Positions 17,311 to 26,210 of a stretch of DNA of 64,000 bases are shown here, piece after piece (the first letter of the stretch is position 1; each line of letters begins with the position of its first letter). The stretch is from Bradyrhizobium sp. 4 (GTDB lineage Bacteria; Pseudomonadota; Alphaproteobacteria; Rhizobiales; Xanthobacteraceae): positions 4,402,001-4,466,000 of the forward strand of contig NZ_CP064686.1 in NCBI RefSeq assembly GCF_023100905.1, given 5' to 3'. Position numbers and translations under genes: made by a program. The notes under the pieces are model-generated. The model was not told the DNA's origin. It did not search any database and was given only the letters and a program-made list of their open reading frames with translations.

Positions 17311-18619
17311 CCGGATTGCGCGATGGACCGGCGCTGTCCTTTTGCGCCGGGTTGGCCGCAGTGCCGACCGTCGTCGAACTTCCTACAGCAGGTCCGGCTC
17401 CCGGCGAGTTCCCGCTAGCTGCGCTACTGCCCTCGACTGCCGCCGGTTCAGTTCCTTTCATCAGAGCCTGAAGCTGCGCGCTGGGCGCTCCTGGCGCCAC
17501 TTTCGCTCCCGCCCGAACGCGCTGCAAGCCTTCGACGATGACGCTGTCGCCTTGCTGCAGACCGGTGATGACGCCGGCCAGCGTCGGGGTGGACTGGCCG
17601 AGCTGGATTCGGCGCTGCTCTGCCGTGTCGTCTTTGCCGACAACAAAAACGTAGCTGCCTTGTTGGTCGGATAGCACAGCTGCGCGCGGCACCGCGAGCA
17701 CCTCGATCGGCTGCACGCCTTCGAGCAGAACCGTGACGAACTCACCATCGAACAGCTCGCGGATGGGCGTTCCGCTGCCCTTGACCTCCTGGTTCGGCGG
17801 ATTGGCGATCTCACCCCGCAGGACAATCGTGTCGGTATTGGCTGTGACGGTGTTGTTGGCGAAATTGAGCTGGCCGGTGGTGCCGTACATCCGCCCGTTC
17901 GGCAATTGCAAGCGAATGACGACGGCATTGAAGCCGCCTCGCGGCGCATAGCGGTCTCGGAGGATCAGCGCTTCCCGCACCGACACCGGAAAGGTGACGT
18001 ACATGGGGTCTTGGCTGACGATGGTCGTGAGCACGCCGGACGAAGGGCTCACCACATTTCCTTCGGTCACCGCGCTGCGCCCGATCTTTCCCTCGATCGG
18101 CGAGCTGATATCCGTATAGCCGAGATTGATCTGGGACGCCTCCACTTGTGCCTGTGCCGCTTGCACCTGGGCTTCCAGGCTGCGCTGGTTTGCAATCGCT
18201 GCGTCATAGTTGGACTGCAAGCCAGCGGGGCCGCTGAGCAAGGTGCGGGCCCGTTCGGTGGTGAGCTTCGCATTCTCCAATGTCGCTTGCAGCTGCGCGA
18301 CTGCCGCTTGCTTCGAAGCAAGGTCTGCCTGAAACAGCCCTTTCTCCAGTTCATACAGCTTGTCACCGCTCTTGACCTCGTCGCCCTCCGTAAACAGCCG
18401 CTTTTGGAGGAAGGCTGTTACGCGGGCGACGACGTCAACGTGGCGAACCGCTTCGACCCTGCCCAGAAATTGTTCAGTCTCCGTCATCGGGCGTCGCGTG
18501 GCTTGGACGACGCCGACCGCAACGGGACCGGGCGCCGGGCTCTGTGCACATGCAGGCGGAGCAAGAACAGCGATTGCGAAGCCGAGGGCCCACGCTCTGA
18601 ACTCGGGTTGAACCAACAT
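17297..18619 (-). CDS. RND efflux periplasmic adaptor (membrane-fusion protein)
   Basis: 440 aa. A signal peptide (about 1-25, ending PPACAQ) is followed by the lipoyl/barrel-sandwich halves (FLGRVEAVRHVDVVARVTAF and later SPIEGKIGRSAVTEGNVV), an alpha-hairpin coiled coil between them (AAVAQLQATLENAKLTTERA), and beta-barrel and membrane-proximal domains. The last 60 residues are Ser/Gly/Ala-rich and disordered. It lacks an N-terminal lipobox cysteine. It starts at an ATG with GAGGA upstream and is the first gene of the pump operon. Confidence 0.94.
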   Translation of the reverse strand: MLVQPEFRAWALGFAIAVLAPPACAQSPAPGPVAVGVVQATRRPMTETEQFLGRVEAVRHVDVVARVTAFLQKRLFTEGDEVKSGDKLYELEKGLFQADLASKQAAVAQLQATLENAKLTTERARTLLSGPAGLQSNYDAAIANQRSLEAQVQAAQAQVEASQINLGYTDISSPIEGKIGRSAVTEGNVVSPSSGVLTTIVSQDPMYVTFPVSVREALILRDRYAPRGGFNAVVIRLQLPNGRMYGTTGQLNFANNTVTANTDTIVLRGEIANPPNQEVKGSGTPIRELFDGEFVTVLLEGVQPIEVLAVPRAAVLSDQQGSYVFVVGKDDTAEQRRIQLGQSTPTLAGVITGLQQGDSVIVEGLQRVRAGAKVAPGAPSAQLQALMKGTEPAAVEGSSAASGNSPGAGPAVGSSTTVGTAANPAQKDSAGPSRNPDGGR

Positions 18620-18970
18620 GTGGTCCTCAACGGTTGGCAGCTGTCAGACTTGATCAGCCGGGGCGAACCAATCCGCGATCGCCCTGCAGATATTCTCGTG
18701 AGCTTCTTCTAAGGAGCGCGGTTCCCGTGCCAACGCGAATTAGTCACGAAGGTTCAATTCGCGAACACGTCCGGACCGACAGAAGCTCCGACCGCTAACC
18801 GCTCCAAAGCAAAACCCTAACTTAAGTTGAAGACCGCTGTCAGCGTGCCATGCACGTGATGTCCGAAAGGAACGACCATGCGCCGCGAAGATTTTTGTTA
18901 ATCGCGCCGGTCGCGTGCGCAAGGGCACTGGCGAGCACACCCACTCAATGGATTCCAACGGAGCCGCAGC
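18620..18970. promoter_or_regulatory. Divergent upstream region of the RND operon
   Basis: About 350 bases between the leftward pump operon and the rightward 67-aa gene. The promoter must lie here, but no recognisable operator or regulator gene is seen beside the pump. Confidence 0.35.
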
Positions 18971-19174
18971 ATGAAAAACACGGGAACCGAGCCTACAGGC
19001 TCGTCGGGCATTAGCTCGGGCTGCAGCCGGGAGGTACGGCGCCCGCCAATCGGACCCGGTGTCACCCAAGGCGCTATCGGAACGGGAGGCGGAAGCACAA
19101 ACGATCGCGCAACCGGGAATGCCAGAGCAGATGAACCGAAGCCCTCCAATCTGGAGCAGAATAGCAAGCCCTAG
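18971..19174 (+). CDS. Small disordered hypothetical protein
   Basis: A 67-aa protein rich in Gly, Ser, Thr, Pro and Asn (GPGVTQGAIGTGGGSTNDRA), predicted disordered, with GGAG a short distance before the ATG. Proteins with a similar TNDRATGN motif occur in rhizobia. No membrane segment is present and the function is unknown. Confidence 0.45.
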   Translation: MKNTGTEPTGSSGISSGCSREVRRPPIGPGVTQGAIGTGGGSTNDRATGNARADEPKPSNLEQNSKP

Positions 19175-19375
19175 CGGCCGTTACTTACGGTGCGCCTAAC
19201 CGGCCGCTCGCCGACGACAATCACTCTTGGCACCCAAAACAACAGCTTGGACGGCGCGGATGTTATTGGCGGCTTCGCTGAGCAGGTCGGGTTCGGCAGG
19301 TCTTTTAGCGGCTGGATATTGCCGAGGCAAAGATCCGGGAGCCTTCTCGGGCGGGATGCCCTCCGTCCTCCTGCA

Positions 19376-19741
19376 TCAGGTCAAGTTTGTCGGGGCTCGT
19401 TCGCCTCCATTTCTTCTGGTCGAGACGACGACCAGGAAGGAGAGCACACCGAGGCCGCCGACCACAAGCCGGCTATTCTGCGGAAAAGGGATGAGCACAC
19501 TGCCAACAAGCATGAGGGCCGCGAACAGCTTGTCGAGAGCGAGGTGGATTCGAAACGGAATGACAGGCAGGAGGCCGAGCTCGTACTCGGTCAGCAGACT
19601 GTAAAACAGCGCCGCCGCCCCAAGTACCAGAAGGAACGCCTTGGACGTGCCATGCATGCCATAGATGTATGGCAACCCGAGCACGACGAGCGCGACCACG
19701 TAGTCGGCAACACCGTGCATTACCGTCGGAAGGAAGCGCAT
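19376..19741 (-). CDS. Small four-helix membrane protein
   Basis: 121 aa from the ATG at 19741, with GGAG ten bases upstream; the frame is open further upstream. Four hydrophobic helices are visible, including HGVADYVVALVVLGLPYIYG, FLLVLGAAALFYSLLTEYEL, LDKLFAALMLVGSVLIPFP and LVVGGLGVLSFLVVV. It resembles small SPW/DoxX-like inner-membrane proteins without catalytic motifs. Function unknown. Confidence 0.7.
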   Translation of the reverse strand: MRFLPTVMHGVADYVVALVVLGLPYIYGMHGTSKAFLLVLGAAALFYSLLTEYELGLLPVIPFRIHLALDKLFAALMLVGSVLIPFPQNSRLVVGGLGVLSFLVVVSTRRNGGERAPTNLT

Positions 19742-19960
19742 TGCGTATACTCCGGCTTGCGTGGTCGAGATCATCTTGCCGGGCTGCACCCCAGACGTTT
19801 TCCCGATCGTATGATCGAACACACCGGATCGGAAAACGCTGTCGCGACTTGCCGGAGCGATACAGGAACGTGGCGCTGGCGCTCAGTCGGAGCCGCTTCC
19901 TGCGACGCTAGGCCAAGCCGACTGCGGCTCGACCTGCACCGCCTTGATTGCCCACGCTTG

Positions 19961-20200
19961 CTACTTCTGGCCCGACGGGGCTTGAGCGTTCGAGTTGTTG
20001 GGATTCGTGTTGTTGGAGTTCTGTTTGTTCGCTTCATGGTGTCCGATCGCGCATCCCGCGGCGGCGCCGAGTTTGCCGTGCCCCGCCATATGGCCCGCAA
20101 CACCGCCCGCGATGGCGCCCTTGATGCATCCCTTGGCATTGGCCGGCGGGACCTGGAGAAACGCGAACAACAGAAAAGCGATGGCTAACTTAGCTTTCAT
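19961..20200 (-). CDS. Small secreted glycine-zipper protein
   Basis: 79 aa from the ATG at 20200, with GGAGGA upstream; an open frame continues further 5' but lacks features. A signal peptide ends PPANA. Then comes a Gly-zipper segment (IKGAIAGGVAGHMAGHGKLG, then AAAGCAIGHHEANK) and an Asn/Gln-rich tail. Such proteins sit in the periplasm or outer membrane. The next gene upstream encodes another secreted Gly-rich protein, suggesting a shared transcript separated by a hairpin. Confidence 0.75.
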   Translation of the reverse strand: MKAKLAIAFLLFAFLQVPPANAKGCIKGAIAGGVAGHMAGHGKLGAAAGCAIGHHEANKQNSNNTNPNNSNAQAPSGQK

Positions 20201-20252
20201 GACGTCCTCCGAGTTGGAATGAACGGAAATAACGCACTTCATCTTTAGGGCC

Positions 20253-20281
20253 GTGCCCTGGCCTCGTCGAAGCCAGGGCAC
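20253..20281 (-). terminator. 10-bp hairpin between two secreted-protein genes
   Basis: Arms GTGCCCTGGC (20253-20262) and GCCAGGGCAC (20272-20281) pair perfectly around a 9-base loop, ten bases after the stop of the 128-aa gene. There is no T-run, so it may attenuate rather than fully end the transcript. Confidence 0.55.
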
Positions 20282-20290
20282 TTAACGCGC

Positions 20291-20677
20291 TCACCAATGG
20301 TGATGCCAGTGTCGATGACCCCACGGCCGGCCGTAGTAGGCATAGCCAGGACGGAACGCACGACGGTATCCATAGTAGGCAGGTCCGTAGCCGTAGCCGA
20401 CGGTCGTGTATCCATCGCCAGGGGCAAAGCCGTCATCGTAGCCCCAGCCGCCATACGCCGGCGCGTAGCCGACCGCGGCGTACGGGCCATAATCGCCGTA
20501 GTAGCCATAAGGACTTGCGCCATATGCGGCGGTTGCAAGTCCCCCGATGACTGCACCGGCTGCAAAACCTCCGATCGCCGGACCGAAGCCGCCCCGCGCC
20601 TCTGCCGGACTTGGCGCCGCCAGTGATCCCAGACCCAGAGCGCCAATCGCGGCCAAAGCAAAAGCCGTCTTCCTCAT
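20291..20677 (-). CDS. Secreted Gly/Tyr-rich protein
   Basis: A 128-aa protein with a signal peptide (MRKTAFALAAIGALGLGSLA, cut near AEA). A short Gly/Ala hydrophobic zipper (FGPAIGGFAAGAVIGGLATA) is followed by Tyr/Gly/Pro repeats (YGYYGDYGPYAAVGYAPAYG) and a His/Trp-rich end (GHRHWHHHW). This is a common alphaproteobacterial envelope-protein type without assigned function. The His-rich tail could bind metal. GGAGG lies upstream of the ATG. Confidence 0.85.
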   Translation of the reverse strand: MRKTAFALAAIGALGLGSLAAPSPAEARGGFGPAIGGFAAGAVIGGLATAAYGASPYGYYGDYGPYAAVGYAPAYGGWGYDDGFAPGDGYTTVGYGYGPAYYGYRRAFRPGYAYYGRPWGHRHWHHHW

Positions 20678-20818
20678 TCAAACCTCCTTGGTGGTGTGTG
20701 CCAACCCAACGACGCTCCGAAAACAAGGTTGCTATTTGCGCGACGCGCAGGGGCGGCGGCGTCCCTGCAATGGCTCGGCTCGGCGGGAGCTCGACCCAAC
20801 CGCCATCGAGCGGAAACT

Positions 20819-22072
20819 TCACCGAACCTGGTCCTTGAAATGCGTCAGCCCGACGACCCGCTGCAACGTCAGGCCCTGTACAACGATCGAGAACACGACA
20901 ACCGCGTAGCAGATCGCCAGAAGCTCGCTCTTCCATTCGCTCGAGCCAGTACTCAGGGCCAACGCCACCGACACGCCTCCTCGCAGCCCGCCCCAGGTCA
21001 GGATGACAATTGCGGGCCAGCGGTTCGGATTCCTGGCATGAAGCCAAAGCGCAGTGCCCACGATGCTGGCAGCGCGAACGGCAAGGCTGAGGGGAATCGC
21101 GAGTGCCATCACCAACAAGGTCGAGCTTCCAAGACGGGCCAGCCCGAGCATTTCGAAACCGATCAGCAGGAACAGCAGAGAGTTCAGGATCTCGTCGATA
21201 ACCGACCAGAACAGGGCAAGGTTGCGGCGCGTTTGTTCACTCATGGCTTTGCGCCGTCCGCGACTGCCGATCAGAAGGCCGGCAAGGACCACGGCGATCG
21301 GACCCGAGGCGCCGAGCGCATTGGCAAGCGCATAAGAACCACTCGCCAGAGCCAGGGAGATCGTGATTTCGAGCGGGTATTCATCGATCCGCTTCATTGC
21401 CAGATAAGCGATCCAGCCGCTCGCGGCGCCGACGATGACGCCGCCGCCCATCTCACGCAGCAAATCGAGGCCAATAGAGCCGAATGTTGGTTGCTTCCCA
21501 GTCGCGTAGGCCAGTGCGGCCTGAAACAGGACCACCGCCACACCGTCGTTGAAGAGGCTCTCTCCTGCCATGATGGCCTGCAACTGCTTGGACAATCCGA
21601 CGCGTGCGAGGATGGCACTGACGGCAACAGGATCGGTTGGCGCAAGGATGGCCCCGAGCACCAGTGCCCAGGAGAATGGCATCCGCACCCCCGTCAGGGC
21701 GAAAGCGGCGTAGATTCCTGATCCGAACAGCACCGTCGCAATCACTACGGCGGCGGTCGCCAGAAGGAACACGGTGATCTTGCGGGACCACAGCGCGGAA
21801 ACGTCGACCTGCAAAGTGCCCGCAAAAAGCAGGAAGCACAGCACGCCGTTCAAAAGCGTGTCCGGTAGCTCTCGAATCCCCAGAATGTCCTGAAGGGCGA
21901 GGCGTAGGTTCAACCAAGGAAATAGATCACCTAAGCCGATCGCGAAAAGCGAGGCAACAAGCGCAACGACCGTCAATCCGATCGTGCCGGGCAAGCGTAG
22001 AAAACGCCGGTTCAGAAGCCCGAACACTGACGCGAGGCACAACAGCACGGCTAAGAAAGAGAGTGGCGACAT
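20819..22072 (-). CDS. CPA1-family Na+(K+)/H+ antiporter
   Basis: A 417-aa integral membrane protein with about 12 helices. Signature motifs are LAPTDPVAVSAILARVGLSK (TM5 region), MAGESLFNDGVAVVLFQAAL (the FNDG motif with the ion-binding Asp), and the late LTWGGLRGGVSVALAL. This is the NhaP/CPA1 pattern, used to exchange cytoplasmic Na+ or K+ for protons. There is no cytoplasmic TrkA-C domain. It stands alone and probably contributes to pH and salt homeostasis. Confidence 0.93.
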   Translation of the reverse strand: MSPLSFLAVLLCLASVFGLLNRRFLRLPGTIGLTVVALVASLFAIGLGDLFPWLNLRLALQDILGIRELPDTLLNGVLCFLLFAGTLQVDVSALWSRKITVFLLATAAVVIATVLFGSGIYAAFALTGVRMPFSWALVLGAILAPTDPVAVSAILARVGLSKQLQAIMAGESLFNDGVAVVLFQAALAYATGKQPTFGSIGLDLLREMGGGVIVGAASGWIAYLAMKRIDEYPLEITISLALASGSYALANALGASGPIAVVLAGLLIGSRGRRKAMSEQTRRNLALFWSVIDEILNSLLFLLIGFEMLGLARLGSSTLLVMALAIPLSLAVRAASIVGTALWLHARNPNRWPAIVILTWGGLRGGVSVALALSTGSSEWKSELLAICYAVVVFSIVVQGLTLQRVVGLTHFKDQVR

Positions 22073-22361
22073 GCCCGCGCCCGTTCATCCGCTCGTGCTG
22101 GGCTTCGCCCGCCTCGTGACTCCGCAGTTCCGACGGCGCCAAACCTTCTGCGGCGCGTTGCGACTGCCCGGTGGCTTCGAAGTCTGGGCCGTCCGCAAAC
22201 AGAAAAGCAGTACGCCGACCGATCGTTCCTGGCCGTGCCGGGTTGCCGATGTGAACCTTCGAGAACCGTCGTTGCCCCACCCTCCGTTTCTTTCCAGCCG
22301 GACGAGCGCTCTTGCCGGCAAAGGTCTTCAGGCCTGACCGTCTCGAGTAGCAGGTGCACGC

Positions 22362-22466
22362 ATGTCAAACGATTCGCGCGAGGGGAATGAACCAGCCCCT
22401 GTTCTTCTCATCGCTGTCGCAGTGGTTCCGGTGATCGCTGTCGCAGCTTGGTTCCTCTTTGGCTGA
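22362..22466 (+). CDS. Tiny single-span membrane protein
   Basis: A 34-aa frame: a polar start MSNDSREGNEPA followed by one transmembrane helix (PVLLIAVAVVPVIAVAAWFL). No strong ribosome-binding site is seen. Plausible but unproven. Confidence 0.4.
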   Translation: MSNDSREGNEPAPVLLIAVAVVPVIAVAAWFLFG

Positions 22467-22699
22467 TCTCGCGGCTGTCTTCACGACCCGGTTAGCGAAC
22501 TGCAGCAGGGTTTCTTGACGGCCCGCTTCGCGATTTCGCCTCGCCTGTGCGCAAGGGTGTCGATGTCTAGGACCCGCTTGCTCTTCGCCCCGGGCGCTGA
22601 GATTATTTGTCTGGATCGGCCATTCGCCCGGTGCGCGCTGTTCGCCCTGGTCCGTGAGCGTCGGACCCCACCTGCCGCGCGAAACCTAGCCCTCCTCGC

Positions 22700-22830
22700 C
22701 GGCGCCAGAACGGCAACCTGCTCTACGCCGGCAAGGTGCGTACCGGTTACACCGAGACGACGGCGCGCGAATTGCGCGAGCGGCTCGATCCATTGATCCG
22801 CAAGACTTCTCCGCTAGATGGGACACGAGC
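22700..22830 (+). pseudogene. Remnant of an ATP-dependent DNA ligase (LigD-type) OB domain
   Basis: About 40 codons read NGNLLYAGKVRTGYTETTAR and ELRERLDPLIRKTSPLD. This matches the start of the C-terminal OB-fold of bacterial NHEJ-type DNA ligases, where the motif (Y)AGKVGTGF is diagnostic. No catalytic KxDG domain is present upstream, and the frame runs into unrelated sequence downstream. It is therefore a small fragment. Confidence 0.65.
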
Positions 22831-22898
22831 GCACATCATCGGCTTGATACGCGGTCTGCTCGGCATCGTAGAGCGTGCAGTTATCACAGCGTGGATGT

Positions 22899-24995
22899 TC
22901 ATTCGTGTCTCTCAGTCTCTCGAAAATCATTTTGCCAACCATTCAGCTGGAATGATGTCGAGCGGGGCGTTGTCGACTGAGCCATCGAGAAGGCTTCCAT
23001 CCACTCTTTATCCTTTCGCTTCCTTGTACCAGCCGATGACGCGTATGCGCGCTCCCAATCCGCGACCAACGCCAGTTGCTGGTCCGTCCCGTCCGTTCTT
23101 GCACATAAGAGCTCGTACACCTGAAAATTCGCGGAAAATCCCTTGGGGCTGATCCGATCGATGCTGCGGAAGAGAAACTCTTCCTCTACCCGCGCTTTGA
23201 TGGTCTCGCTAACCAGTATCGTGGTCCCGTAGTCCCTGTTCAACCCTTCCAGGCGCGCAGCGAGGTTCACGGAAGCACCTACAGCTGTGTAGTTCATGCG
23301 GTCGCGCGAGCCGATGTTGCCGACTACAACGTCGCCGACGTGCAGACCGAAACGGGTCCGAAACGGAGGCAGACCTTCGGCCGCGAATTCGGCATTCAGC
23401 CGGCCGTTAGCTTTGACGCAGGCAAGCGCCGCGTAACATGCGTTGGAGACGTGCCGCTCGTCGTCAGTCGGCGCGTTCCAGAAGGCCATGACGGCATCGC
23501 CGATGAACTTGTCGACGGTGCCTTGTCTTGCCATGATTTCCTCGGAGAGCACGGAGAAGTAGCGCGAGGTCGTCCGCATCACGCCGGTGGGCTCGGCCGT
23601 TTCCGTGAGACCCGTGAAGTTCTCGACGTCCGTGAACATTACGGTCAGTTCCCGGCGTTCGCCGCCGAGCTCGATGGGAACTTCGCTTTCGACCAGTTGG
23701 CGGACCAGGCGCTTCGGAATGAAACTCGAGAATGTGCGGACCAAATTCTTCATGGCGGCAACAGAGTGGCCGAGATCGTCGATCTCGCGCACCACCGATC
23801 GGATGCGCGGACTCTCTGCGACGTCAAAGTGCCGAATGCGATCGGTTTCGATGGCAAGCGCCCTCATCCGCTTCGACATCATCGCGCCCATCCAGAGCAC
23901 CATCGGCAGAACCGCCAAGACGAAGCCGAGCGCCGCCACGAACAGGCGCCGCCGTTCGCCTTCGATCTCCGAGTAGAATTCGTCGATCGGCGCGGACACC
24001 GCAAGTCGAAGATTGGCCGCCCCGGCCGAAGCGATGGTGCGGAATGCGGCGGCATGAGCCCGCCCACCTGAATCCTGGAATATCTGCTGGGTGATGCCCG
24101 TCGTCCTCCAAGCATCTACCGCTTTCGCGATCCCGATCCGATCGATGTCCGCGAGATGCGGCAGCAAGAGCGCACCGGCCGTCCCGCCAGTGCGCCCTAT
24201 GAGTTCCGAGATCTGCGGGTGGGCCAGCACGCGGTTCTCGTCATCGAACAGGATGACCGTGCCGGATTGCCCCAGTTGCTGTCTCCGGAGCAGCGCTTCG
24301 GCCTCGCCTGTCAGGACGTCGCCGGCGACTACACCGCGCGGCGAGCCCGCAATCGGCATCCGAAGCGTGTAGCCAGGCTGGCCGATAGCGAAAAAGATGT
24401 AGGGCTCCGTCAGCGGCCGCAGGTCCTTCTCGAACGCTCCGGCGTACCAGGGCCGCCGGCGGGGATCGTAGTCGGTAGGGCCTGGCCGCTGTGACATCGT
24501 CGTCAAATCCTCCCGCAGGAAATCGATGGTCGAGTCTGCGCCGTCCGGACCCGAGATCACGACCAGGCGGAATTTTGCCCCTTCTGGCGCCTCGCTCCGC
24601 AGGCGCGCGGCCTCTCCTCCCCGCTCGAGGTAGTCCATCTGCACAAATCTGCCGTCGTCGTAGCCGGCGTACAGACTGTAAAGGTGAAGGTTATTCCGGA
24701 GCATCGAAGCGAGCAGCGCGTAGAGCCTGGGGTTGTCACGGACAGCGGCCGATCGGACCGAAGGCAGATCATGCAGGATGTCCAGGCCGTTGCGGACCGC
24801 CATGAACTGAGCATCGATCCTGTCGGCCGATAACTGCGCGACGGTGTCCAAGAAGGATGCGGCAGCCGCCCGGGCGATGGCATCGATCCGGTCGAAACTG
24901 AGGTAGACCAATGACAGTCCGACGAACAGTACGGTTCCAACGAAGATCGCGCTGATCGACGTTCTGAATCCGATTCTGAGGTTGCGATCGGGCAT
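22899..24995 (-). CDS. Membrane sensor adenylate cyclase (dCache-HAMP-class III)
   Basis: 698 aa from the ATG at 24995, with a GGGGGC ribosome-binding site. TM1 (about 12-32) and TM2 (about 340-360) bracket a periplasmic double-Cache sensor with a DYDPRRRPWYAGAFEKD ligand-pocket motif. A HAMP linker and then the class III cyclase domain (about 455-640) follow. Metal residues lie in TVMFTDVENFTG and GDAVMAFWNAP. K in TVDKFIGD and T in NYTAVGASVNLAARLE fit ATP specificity. It makes cAMP in response to an extracytoplasmic small molecule. It is downstream of two response regulators on the same strand. Confidence 0.92.
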   Translation of the reverse strand: MPDRNLRIGFRTSISAIFVGTVLFVGLSLVYLSFDRIDAIARAAAASFLDTVAQLSADRIDAQFMAVRNGLDILHDLPSVRSAAVRDNPRLYALLASMLRNNLHLYSLYAGYDDGRFVQMDYLERGGEAARLRSEAPEGAKFRLVVISGPDGADSTIDFLREDLTTMSQRPGPTDYDPRRRPWYAGAFEKDLRPLTEPYIFFAIGQPGYTLRMPIAGSPRGVVAGDVLTGEAEALLRRQQLGQSGTVILFDDENRVLAHPQISELIGRTGGTAGALLLPHLADIDRIGIAKAVDAWRTTGITQQIFQDSGGRAHAAAFRTIASAGAANLRLAVSAPIDEFYSEIEGERRRLFVAALGFVLAVLPMVLWMGAMMSKRMRALAIETDRIRHFDVAESPRIRSVVREIDDLGHSVAAMKNLVRTFSSFIPKRLVRQLVESEVPIELGGERRELTVMFTDVENFTGLTETAEPTGVMRTTSRYFSVLSEEIMARQGTVDKFIGDAVMAFWNAPTDDERHVSNACYAALACVKANGRLNAEFAAEGLPPFRTRFGLHVGDVVVGNIGSRDRMNYTAVGASVNLAARLEGLNRDYGTTILVSETIKARVEEEFLFRSIDRISPKGFSANFQVYELLCARTDGTDQQLALVADWERAYASSAGTRKRKDKEWMEAFSMAQSTTPRSTSFQLNGWQNDFRETERHE

Positions 24996-25122
24996 GCTTT
25001 GCCCCCGATGATGTCTGCCGCCGAGGATGAACCGTTCCGACGAGATGGTCTCGCGGCTCGGCGCCTGCGCGGTCAATCAGGCCTGGATAACCTCGTACGT
25101 CAGATCGAAATGCTGGCCGTGC

Positions 25123-25425
25123 TCACTTCTCCGGTGGGCGCAGCGGCCCGTCCGCCCAGTTGCGCGCCGTAGGATCGCGCAACGGGTCGTCGTCGCATTT
25201 TGCGCAGGTGTAGCGCAGCGGCCCCCTCGCCGGTTCGTCGGGCAAAACCCTCATCGGCCTGCCGCACTCGGGGCAAGCCTGTCGTATCGAATACAGCCCT
25301 GCCAATTTATCTCCCCGCGTCAGGCCCTGCTTCACTGTTCGGACGTCGCGCCTGAAAGCTAGTTTCGAACGACGAGATGCGCGTCGGTTGTCGATGACGA
25401 ACAAGACGACTCCCTCGACACTCAT
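25123..25425 (-). CDS. Small zinc-ribbon protein coupled to response regulator
   Basis: 100 aa starting at the ATG at 25425, which overlaps the TGA of the response-regulator gene (ATGA). Translational coupling is likely. The C-terminal half has CPECGRPMRVLPDE and YTCAKCDDDPLRD, two CxxC pairs about 24 residues apart that fit a zinc ribbon. The end TARNWADGPLRPPEK matches short proteins recurrent in Bradyrhizobium. The N-terminal half is basic. A regulatory partner role is inferred only from the overlap. Confidence 0.72.
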   Translation of the reverse strand: MSVEGVVLFVIDNRRASRRSKLAFRRDVRTVKQGLTRGDKLAGLYSIRQACPECGRPMRVLPDEPARGPLRYTCAKCDDDPLRDPTARNWADGPLRPPEK

Positions 25426-26057
25426 GGCTCGACTAGTTTCTTGCGGATCGCGTAGCGAACAAGTTCCGCCGTAGAGGACATCCCAAGCTTGCGCATCGCC
25501 GCAGCACGGTGCGTCTCGACGGTCTTTACGCTCAGCTTCAAGATGCAACCGATCGATTTGTTCGTATGTCCCTCCGCGATGAGCTGGACCACACTCTGTT
25601 CCCGCGATGTGAGCAGTACGCTCGATCTATTTTGCTTGTTGATCTGATAGTTGCGTAGAAGTTTCTCAAGCAACACGCCCGTGAAGTAAGGCCTGCGTTC
25701 GAGCAAAGCGTCGATGGCGGACAACAGGTGCTCCTTCGCGTCGGATTTGAACAGAAAGCCACGCACGCCAGCCAGAATAGCCTCCGTCAACAGCTCCTCG
25801 CTCTCATGCATCGTCAGAATTAACACTTCGACGCGCATGTGCATTGCACCCAGGCGGCGGCTGACTTCTAGCCCATTCATGACGGGCATAGAGTAGTCGG
25901 CGATCAGGATGTCCGGACGCGTCTCAACCGCCATAGCTAGTGCCTGCTCCCCGTCACACGCCTCGCCGCAAACGATCCAATCAGAGCGCAGTTGGACGAT
26001 CGCGCGCAGTCCCGACCGTACAACCTCATGATCATCCGCAATAACGATGCGCTTCAC
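25422..26057 (-). CDS. NarL/FixJ-family response regulator (RR1)
   Basis: 211 aa from the GTG at 26057, with GGGAG upstream. Receiver: acidic pair D8-D9, phosphoacceptor D54 (LIADYSMPVMNG), Thr in LILTMHES, Lys in FLFKSDA. A LuxR-type HTH follows (LTSREQSVVQLIAEGHTNKS, then LKLSVKTVETHRAAAMRKLG). It would be a DNA-binding activator under the adjacent kinase. It shares high similarity with RR2 (26211-26828), indicating duplication. Confidence 0.94.
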   Translation of the reverse strand: MKRIVIADDHEVVRSGLRAIVQLRSDWIVCGEACDGEQALAMAVETRPDILIADYSMPVMNGLEVSRRLGAMHMRVEVLILTMHESEELLTEAILAGVRGFLFKSDAKEHLLSAIDALLERRPYFTGVLLEKLLRNYQINKQNRSSVLLTSREQSVVQLIAEGHTNKSIGCILKLSVKTVETHRAAAMRKLGMSSTAELVRYAIRKKLVEP

Positions 26058-26210
26058 GGCGGCGCTCCCGCATGTTGACCCAGATCCTATCGGGCGATCA
26101 ACGGAGATGACCGGCAGCCAAGTCGGCCGACTGTATCGGCCATCTTTCGGAAAGTTATCCGACAAAACCCTGAAACAGGGTCGCGGATGTCCCCACCGCA
26201 TGGTGGTCGA

